A stretch of DNA of 10,133 bases, from NCBI GenBank assembly GCA_015143735.1, contig VKHC01000691.1, forward strand, positions 1 through 10,133, given 5' to 3'. Position 1 is the first letter of the stretch, and every line of letters begins with the position of its first letter. The DNA is from Synura sp. LO234KE. Lineage: Eukaryota; Sar; Synurophyceae; Synurales; Mallomonadaceae. The notes under the pieces are model-generated. The model made no database searches, was not told where the DNA came from, and saw nothing but the letters and a program-made list of their open reading frames with translations. Shown here in pieces: positions 1 to 7,800 of the stretch. Both the position numbers and the translations under genes were made by a program.

Positions 1-1215
1 AACTAGTTAAGTGTTAAAAGCCCTACGCCGAGCATATTCCATATCCAGAACGTCTTGGGAGTGTGAGTTCGGCACAACACCTCATCAATTCCAACAAGTC
101 TAAGTTACACTATCATCCCTCAACAAATATAAAGGAGGCTATTGCCTAAAATGATACAAACGTCACAGATCATGTTGCCAAATTAATATGCCAGCATTTA
201 CAAAAGCTGTAAGGACACGAGACAAAACGAATAGGACCCTAGAAACAAAGCAGTATTGCGATTGCATTCGTTATTTTAATGTGGTACTAATTGTTCCTTG
301 TAAGGACCGGGTTCATGGACAAAACTTAGTGAAGTTCACAGGAGAAGTTATTTAAGAGTCCGTTTAAGAATCGCAGCTTTCTCAGTGTTTTGTTTCTCCC
401 TGTCGTGCATCGTACGTTTCTACTAGATTTCTTATTGCGCGAAATTATTGAGCTTACATTCAAAATGTATCGTCAAACAACCATTCATTTTAAACGACAA
501 CCGTAGATAATCCAAGCTATCCAACTCCATGATATATGACACTGAATTCTATTACAAAATTGGATTTTTTTAAACTCATCTCTCACATTCGACAGCACGA
601 ACGTGGATTAGATATCAAATTCTACTAAGTATTAAACAAAGAAGATAAAGAAATATGGTTGCATAATGTTCTCACCAAAGAAAAGATGTGAATAAGATGG
701 ATGATTAATATTTTTGGTGTTTAATGTCTTTGAAGCACCTGAGATGGTAAGGATTAAGATACAAAAAAAGCAAAACGCTTGTTTGTGAGAATAAAATTAT
801 TTGCCATATTACCGAATAGCAATTAATTTACCACTTTAGATGTATGAAATTAAGGGACATTCGCGTAATCATTAAATATGAATTCCACGGCATTGGGCAG
901 ATCAAGATATTTCACCATAAAAATAAAATGTAACCTAAACTCAGTGAATTTTCGATTAGCAAATTACCGATGCATAGAGTAAAAATGAATCGACGTAGAA
1001 CAGATATGACCAAAGCTCGAGAAAAGTAAAACTGAAAATTTCAAAAAAAAACTTTATCGGTTATTCCATCCTACATTTGTCCACAGCTTATTAACTTCGA
1101 CCTCGGATGATTACGCTAAATAAATAGAAACAGATGGAAATAGTATTAATAACAAGCCAGTAGTATTCGTTTCTGCGTTTGATTTTATACTAAATGCTTC
1201 AACAAGATAACGCGC
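1..1215. other. AT-rich 3' flank, no gene recognised
   Basis: No long ORF on either strand, no LamG similarity, no RNA gene and no repeat shared with the intron were found by eye. It contains many short A and T runs. On the minus strand it would hold the 3' UTR and terminator region of the peptidase-LamG gene, but there is no clear AATAAA in the first 300 nt or so past the stop. Confidence 0.6.
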
Positions 1216-1859
1216 TTAACCTGCATTGTACAGTGCCAGCACGTCGGACGCCGATAAGACCGAGAAGAACAAATAAAACTCGTCTATGGCGCCATTTAAA
1301 TACGGGTCAAATGGCCAGTTACTTCGTCCTAGATAATTCAACGCTCGAGTTATGGACGGGGGGTAGTACACATTACTGAGCGTGCGAGTGAGGGCACCAT
1401 TCAGGTACACCTTCCAGTTCCCACCGCTATCGATCACCCAGACAATATGCCTCCAGACTCCGTCATTGACATTCAGCCCAGTCATTCCCGGCTCATTAGC
1501 AACCAGTGTACTCCGGTAAATTTGCATACTGAGGTCTCCAGTCTCATATCGCCAGACCAGGATGTTGTCAGTCCCAACATCATTACCAAAATCAAATATT
1601 CTGGAAGTTGTGAGACTGTTAATAAACTTGAACCAGAAGGCGAAGGTCAGTCCACTAGAACCCGTGGTAAAGGCTGGGATCTGGACGTATTGAGAAGACG
1701 CGGCGGTGAAGGCGATCGCACCTGTCCCAGCCTTTTTATCAGTGGTGCTGATCACCGGGTTGTTCACCATGAGCGCATTATAGGCCGACCCTCCTGTCCC
1801 CAGATTCACAACCGTAGATCCAAACACTGTGGAGCTGTCGAAGGAGTAGTATAGGAACG
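1216..1859 (-). CDS. Terminal exon: LamG domain 4 and stop codon
   Basis: After the acceptor GGATGCAG|C the domain reads AFLYYSFD, TAASSQYVQIPAFTTG, GLTFAFWFKFINS, SRIFDFGND, NVNDGVWRHIVWVID, GNWKVYLNG, NYLGRSN and PYLNGAIDEFYLF, ending LALYNAG then TAA at 1216-1218. The stretch from 1859 to 1221 is 639 nt, the same as exons LamG1 and LamG2. The next bases, GTTAAG, stand exactly where those exons have GTAAGA or GTATGC, so the stop codon lies inside what looks like a degenerate former donor. No AATAAA is visible on the minus strand in the roughly 300 nt that follow. Confidence 0.83.
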
Positions 1860-4800
1860 CTGCATCCATTTCATCGCGGTTTGTAACCATGGGATCACAC
1901 CACACAGAGCAACATCAAAATTAAGAGACAATGGAGATTAGAAATGCATGTTTTTGCATATAACTGGGTCAACGCGGAAATGTAGTAATTGGGAAAATAG
2001 CACAAATCGTTTGACTCGACTTAGTACGAGAAAAAATACGACCTCAACAAACTAGTTCACGAAACACACCTGTCGACTTCGGAGATACTACTGTGGGAGC
2101 ACCTGCAGAAAGCGATGAATCGAATTAATTGCGGATATGACAAAAGAGAATATCAACTCAAATATGTGTGGAATCCATTCATCGTCTGCACGAAACTCTC
2201 CGCGATTCAATACAAAAAAAACAACTATGCTGACGTGATCAGCGGACGAAACAGGATTCAGGAATAAGTATGTCACTGCACGTGCGTGTATGTTTACGCG
2301 ATTTAAAACATTTTTTCTTGGAAAATAAGTTAACGACAAATTATATGAGAATTCTCAATAGAACAACTTGAACCATAGCTGCTTCGCAAACATATTTACT
2401 CTTCTGCTGGTCGTTCCTCGACGAATATGGTACCCTAGCATGACTATCAGACGTTTTCAAATAGGACGCAATCAAGGTTTATTGATAAGCACACCCTCGA
2501 AGCTGATTCCACAACGATTTCCCGAGATTCCCTCAAAGCACTAGACGCAACAAATTAGCTGTTCTTAACGCTAAAGACGATGCGGCAAGGTTTGGTATTT
2601 GTGCTCCAGAGGAAACTGGTATGGGGAAAGCTTGTCTGTCTCCTTGAGGCCTTGTGTTCTATAAGGTCACAAAAGTCCTTTGTCCGAAATTATATCATTT
2701 GTACTAAACATGCTTGTACATGATCGACAGAATGGCGTAGAATTCGAACAGAAATCTGGTGATTCGTAAACAAACAAAAAAATCTTCCATCGAGCTCAAA
2801 CGCTAGAAGTTCAAGTTATTGTGATCAAATTCTGGGTTCATGCCGAGTCACAGTTTTAAGATTAAAAAGTTGTGCTGGAATCCATTATTTTTTCTGATGT
2901 TTGGAGCTGTAATTTTCTTTAATCAAAACGCAGATCAACAAACAGAATTTCATATTTTCAGTAGTTGTCTAGCTTGAATCCAACGCTTGGATAACAGACC
3001 AACAATGCAGGAGAAGTCGTTACCTTCCTTCTGCTCGAGTCAAGAATCCTTGACATTATAGAACACATATAAAATAATCCATACAAATTGAAAGTAAGAG
3101 GATGAAGTTCCTAAATAGGCCGGAACTCTCTCGAACCCTTGCGTAGAGTACACCTAGGAATGTATGAGCGAACCCCTCGTACCAGTAATTGACACCAGCC
3201 ATGGATAAGCCAGATATACACGTATAAATGCACTTTCAATCCTCTGTGAACCATTTTTTAAAATTTAGAAGCCACCATCATGTATCAGTTGTTCTAATAT
3301 CTCTGTTTTCCTGGGGTCTTACAACGGCTGCATGACGTAATCCTCGAATATTTGTGCACTTAACCCTTTTACGTTTCACCTAAGCGAGGTCCAACGAATT
3401 ACTGAATAATACGCCGATCATAATATTATGATGTAGTCTGTGTCAAGGATCCATATAACCCTTAGTATATCCTGATTATATCACACGAGTCCATTGGAAT
3501 CTGACAAACAACCAATCGACGATTCGCCAAACACTTGAGCGTAACTATTCATCTCGCCACCATTGGATTACATTCTAGAACAGATTGGTCTATTTTTGAG
3601 CGAACGAACCCGGAACTAACCGAGGTGGGAACGGACTAGTAATCAAAGTCTGAATTCTGTTCTTAACGTTGCCATCTGAGAGTCCATGGACATACCTTGT
3701 GTTTATACTCAAACAGTAGATTTGCAAGATCTGTGAAAAATTACACGGTAACAGAAAGTTTAAACTCAGGATATTATCAATGGCAAGGGAAATAATATGT
3801 CCAATTGAGCTCAAAAGCTGGAGATCGACGGAGCATCTCATCAGTACTCTGACTCATCCCCTACTTCAAGTTCTTTAATGTAGATAGATTGATGGATGAA
3901 AACCCCGAAGTGATATTTATTAGCCACTGATGTAAATCAAGTACAATTAATGAAAAGAAATCGAGATAAATGGTAAAAAAATAATAAGTCCGATTGAGCT
4001 CAATAACTACAAGATCGACTGTGCATCTCATCAGTACTCTGACTCATCCCCTATTTCGGGTTCTTTAATGGAGTAGATAGGTTAATGGATGAGCGAACCA
4101 CGTAGTGATATCAATCAACTACTAATGCAAGTCAAGTATAATTTCCAGGTCTAATGAAGACTCGTCGACTAGACCGAGGACTCTAATGTGAATATCGACA
4201 ATTGTTCGTTTTAAACGAAATAGTTCCAAACAGATTTGTGGACGTTGATTATCTTAACAGTCGTCGCTGCTGCTTGGAAAATATCCTGTATTCTTTTGAA
4301 GGCCGTTGATTCTCAAATACAGTGTCTGGTGTAAACGTGACTAGGCACCGCATTCGATCCAGAATTACTGATCATCTCAGACGTTGATATCAAAGGGTTC
4401 GCATCTTGGTAGAAACCGATCTTCATAACTGATTCCACCAAGATCTCTCACCATCTCGTCGTGGCAGTTAACAAGGCACTTGTCAATCAAACGCTCCCAA
4501 AGTTCTAAATCAGAGAGAGCTCGATATTTCCGCTTTGACCAAGAATCATCGATCTCAGAGTCTGATCTGAAATTGCTGATCTCCTCAGAGTCTGATCTCG
4601 ATGAATTCGTGTTGGTGGCAGTAGTGAGCCCCTCAGACGCTAATGACGAAGGGCTTGAGTCGTTGGTAGTAGTAGCGGTGGAAGTAGTGAGCCCCTCAGA
4701 CGCTAATGACGAAGGGCTTGAGTCGTTGGTAGTGAGCCGATCTTCATAACTGATTCCACCAAGATCTCTCACCATGTCGTCGTAGCAGTTGAGAAGGCAC

Positions 4801-7800
4801 ATGCCAATCAAACGTTCCCAAAGTTCTAAATGAGATAGAGCTCGATATTTCCGTTCCAGGAGTACCAAGTATCCATTGACTAAGTTCGTTAGGTTCTCCT
4901 ATTGATACGGAGAAAGCATCTCGAGTTGTCTCTGGAAATTTGCGCTGAAAGGTAATATTGTAGATGCAGTTGGTAGGCGAAGATTGATCTTCATATTTTG
5001 TGCCTGCTGATGGGAGTATTGGCTCGCTTTCCATAGTTGGCCTTGTTACCTCTCTTTCCAATGTGATCAACGACTGGTCTTGCACCAATACATGTGAGTG
5101 CACTTGATTTAGAGTGGTTGAGGCAGTTGAGGCGCTCTCGCTGCTAGAGTCAAATATCGAACCGCCCCTTTCAGGCTCAGTTAAAAACTATAGTTTCCGG
5201 GTCTAATGAAGACTCGTCGACTAGATTGAGAACGCGAATGCGCATATCGCCAATAGTTCATTTCAAATGGAATAGTTCCAAACAGATTTGCGGACGTTGA
5301 TTGTCTAAACAGTCGTCGCTGCTGCTAGGTAAACATCCCCTATTCTTTCAATATCCGTCTCGTAGTTTTTTTTTCTTCAAAAACATCTTGTGTGAACTTA
5401 ACTTGGCGTGGAATTCGAATAAGAAGCGATTCAGGTTTACTGATCTCCTCCGACGTTGAATTCAAATTATCCACCACCCAGAAGTCGTCAAGAGAATCGA
5501 ACTTCAATATATATTCCTAACTGTCCCCACCAACAAGGATGCTTTCCAAAAAGGGACTCGAATAGTTATTGACGAAATGCAGATAAATGGTAAAACAAAT
5601 AATATGTCCGATGGAGCTCAAAAACTGGAGATCGACTGCGCATCTCATCAGTGCTCAGACTCATCCCCTATTTCGGGTTCTTTAATAGATTAGATGAGCG
5701 CACCCCGTGGTGATTTTAATCCACCGCTGATGCAAGTCAAACATAATTTCCAGGTCTTATGAAGACTCGTCGACTAGACTTAGGACGCGAATGCGCATAA
5801 CGCCAATTGTTCATTTCAAACGGAATAGTTCCAAAGAGGTGTGAATATTGGACGAAACAATTGGCTCTGTATATAAAAGCACTGAACTGATAAAAGTCAC
5901 GGGAAATCTACTGGCGCAAGTAGTGAACAAGGCAAGAGCCGCGCTGTACGAAACACAACATGATCTAAATAAGTACGTGGGAAAATAAAACACGACAGGC
6001 GAGGTGGCCACTACAGCCTCCAACGATCGTTAACGATACCTCACCGCCCACTGGCAGTAGGGTCACGGACAACTCAACTCTTAAGTACGTATGTAAGCAT
6101 TGATGCAAGTCTTGAAGTGGGTATTTGAACAAGGGCCAAAGTAAGAAACACGTAAAAGTATTTGTGAGGGCACGATTATGAAAAAAATGGTGAAATATAA
6201 CTTCTTTCATCCGGGAATGGATTGAATTGAAACTATTTCTTCGAGTTCAACAAAAATACAGATTGACCATGCATCTAATAAAAACTCTGACTCATCAACT
6301 ATACCGGTTTCTTTAACGGAGCTTAGGTTATTAGGATCAAAACTCAACCATAGAATGCAATGATTTACGAATAGTTTGTTTACGATATGCTCGCGTGCCC
6401 ACATGTATGCTTACGCACGACAGCGTTTGGTAAATGTATACGCATATAATATGACAGAGAATCATCCCTTGCAATATGACAGAGAATTTTACCTGGTAGG
6501 TAGATAGCCTTGGCCTCAGCAGGCGTGATCACTTGATCCCAAATGTAGAACTCGTCCACGGCGCCGTTTAAATATGGATTGTTGAAGTTACTCTTCCCTA
6601 GGAAATTCGACGAGCGGTAGTCTGCAGGTGGGTACGCCACAGAAGTGTACACACAATAGAATTGTCCGTTGATATACAAAATCAGATTCCCGTTTGTGTC
6701 AAAGGTCATCACCGCATGTCTCCAGACACCGTCGTTGACGTATAAGTAATCATTACCGCCGTAATTCGTCGCCGAGCTTGCTGTTCCCGTGAGAAGATAG
6801 AAATTCGGACCCCCCTCTGCGAAACCTACATTGAGTTGAGAAGGTCCATTTCCAAAATCAAATATTCTAGAGCTACTCGCGCTGTTGATGAATTTGAACC
6901 AGAATGCGAAGGACAGTCCACCACCACCAGAATCAAACGTGGGGATGCTCACATACTGAGACGATGCTGCAGACAGTTGTACAGACGCTGTGCCCACCGC
7001 CTTGTCTGATGAGCTGATCGTGGCGCCATTTTGTAACTGTGCTGGGCCATCTGGACCAAAGTTAGAGACTTGGTTCCCAGAGATTACCGTATTCAAATCG
7101 AAGGAGAAGTACAGGGCAGCTGCAAATTATGGGAACAGCATTTCTAAGGTAATAACTTTCAATTGAGTAATGAATGTTATTACTTACGATTTGGTATAAC
7201 GCTGGCGGTTACCACTCCTAAATCAATGAATGAAATTACATAGGAGAGAAAGAGATGTAGCTTTTGATAATTCTACATATTTGAGTGGGACTGTTGGCCG
7301 AATATCCTCAAGCAGCGGGTCGGAACAGTATAGAAAGAAATGGAAAATGTCAACAAGTCACGGAATACGACGCTAAGTGATAGAATGAGCTGGTAGTCAG
7401 TACAAGGAATAAAAGTACTATAAACGAAGAACTGCTCTAGTGCGCTGAAGCATACCTTGCTGATACAATCCCATGACTTGTGACGCGGAGATCGCATATT
7501 GGTAGAGATAAAACTCGTCGATGGCACCGTTCAGGAAATAAGCGGAGTAGCAGCCCAGGTAACTCACCGAGCGGGACACAACGCTCGGGTACATCAAGCC
7601 TCTGTACGTACTGTGTAACTCTCCGTTGAGATACAGCAGCCAGTTCCCAAACGTGTCGATTGTCCATGCCACATGTCTCCAGACACCGTCATTGACGTTC
7701 ACACCGAACAGCGGCCCCTGTGTAGTACAAACGGTCGTACCTTGACACATATTCACGTTGGCGTATACCGCGTTCAAATCCAACGAGAAATTAATTACGT

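Larger units (their letters stand above)
4377..5187 (-). pseudogene. Unrecognised Ser-rich reading frame in two overlapping frames, probably broken
   Basis: Upstream part: a frame open from 5187 to 4744 (first ATG at 5032-5034), Ser/Thr/Glu-rich, with stretches such as SSSESASTASTTLNQ. Downstream part: 4868-4377 in another frame, ending FDINV and a stop. That part has two copies of a module of about 40 residues (RKYRALS.LELWERLI..C then NC.D.MVRDLGGISYEDR) separated by two TTNDSSPSSLASEGLTT units and two RSDSE motifs. Joining the parts needs a frameshift or an unseen splice near 4870. The two module copies differ mostly at replacement sites, which argues against strong constraint, although the internal repeats keep multiples of three. 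The 3' end of this frame falls within the dispersed repeat family here. I recognise no domain. It could be a decayed orphan gene or part of a mobile or repeated unit. Confidence 0.35.
2103..6492 (-). other. Oversized intron (4390 nt) between LamG3 and the last micro-exon
   Basis: It is bounded by donor CCAG|GTAAAA at 6492 and acceptor TTTCTGCAG at 2103. The other seven introns are 62, 88, 94, 102, 238, 68 and 210 nt, so this one is at least about eighteen times longer. It is filled from about 3770 to 6345 with diverged repeat copies and a broken reading frame, described separately. Bases 2103-3769 are AT-rich with nothing recognised apart from short chance ORFs. I found no relict LamG exon inside it by eye. 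An alternative reading is two genes, with 2102-1216 the end of a second one, but no start exon for such a gene is apparent. Confidence 0.6.

Noticed and set aside
1447-1854. 135-codon + strand ORF
   Set aside because: It lies entirely opposite the LamG4 exon, whose domain landmarks and splice phase are clear; no motif in the + frame.
2088-2339. 83-codon minus-strand ORF covering the last micro-exon
   Set aside because: It runs through the micro-exon in a different frame and across the acceptor; no recognisable features.
3417-3432. Perfect 16-bp palindrome atcataatattatgat as a regulatory or origin site
   Set aside because: AT-rich palindromes of this size are expected by chance in AT-rich intron DNA; no second copy or neighbouring site was seen.
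4480-4749. 89-codon + strand ORF, Ser/Asp/Val-rich
   Set aside because: It overlaps the duplicated minus-strand module and mirrors its repeats; the minus frame is longer and preserves the module in both copies.
3770-6345. CRISPR array or satellite interpretation of R1-R5
   Set aside because: Copies are hundreds of bases long, diverged, irregularly spaced and partial, in a eukaryotic intron; there are no short regular repeats with unique spacers.
7273-7527. 84-codon minus-strand ORF between LamG2 and LamG3
   Set aside because: It falls in the 238-nt intron and overlaps the end of LamG2 in another frame; the micro-exon at 7217-7188 explains the region better.
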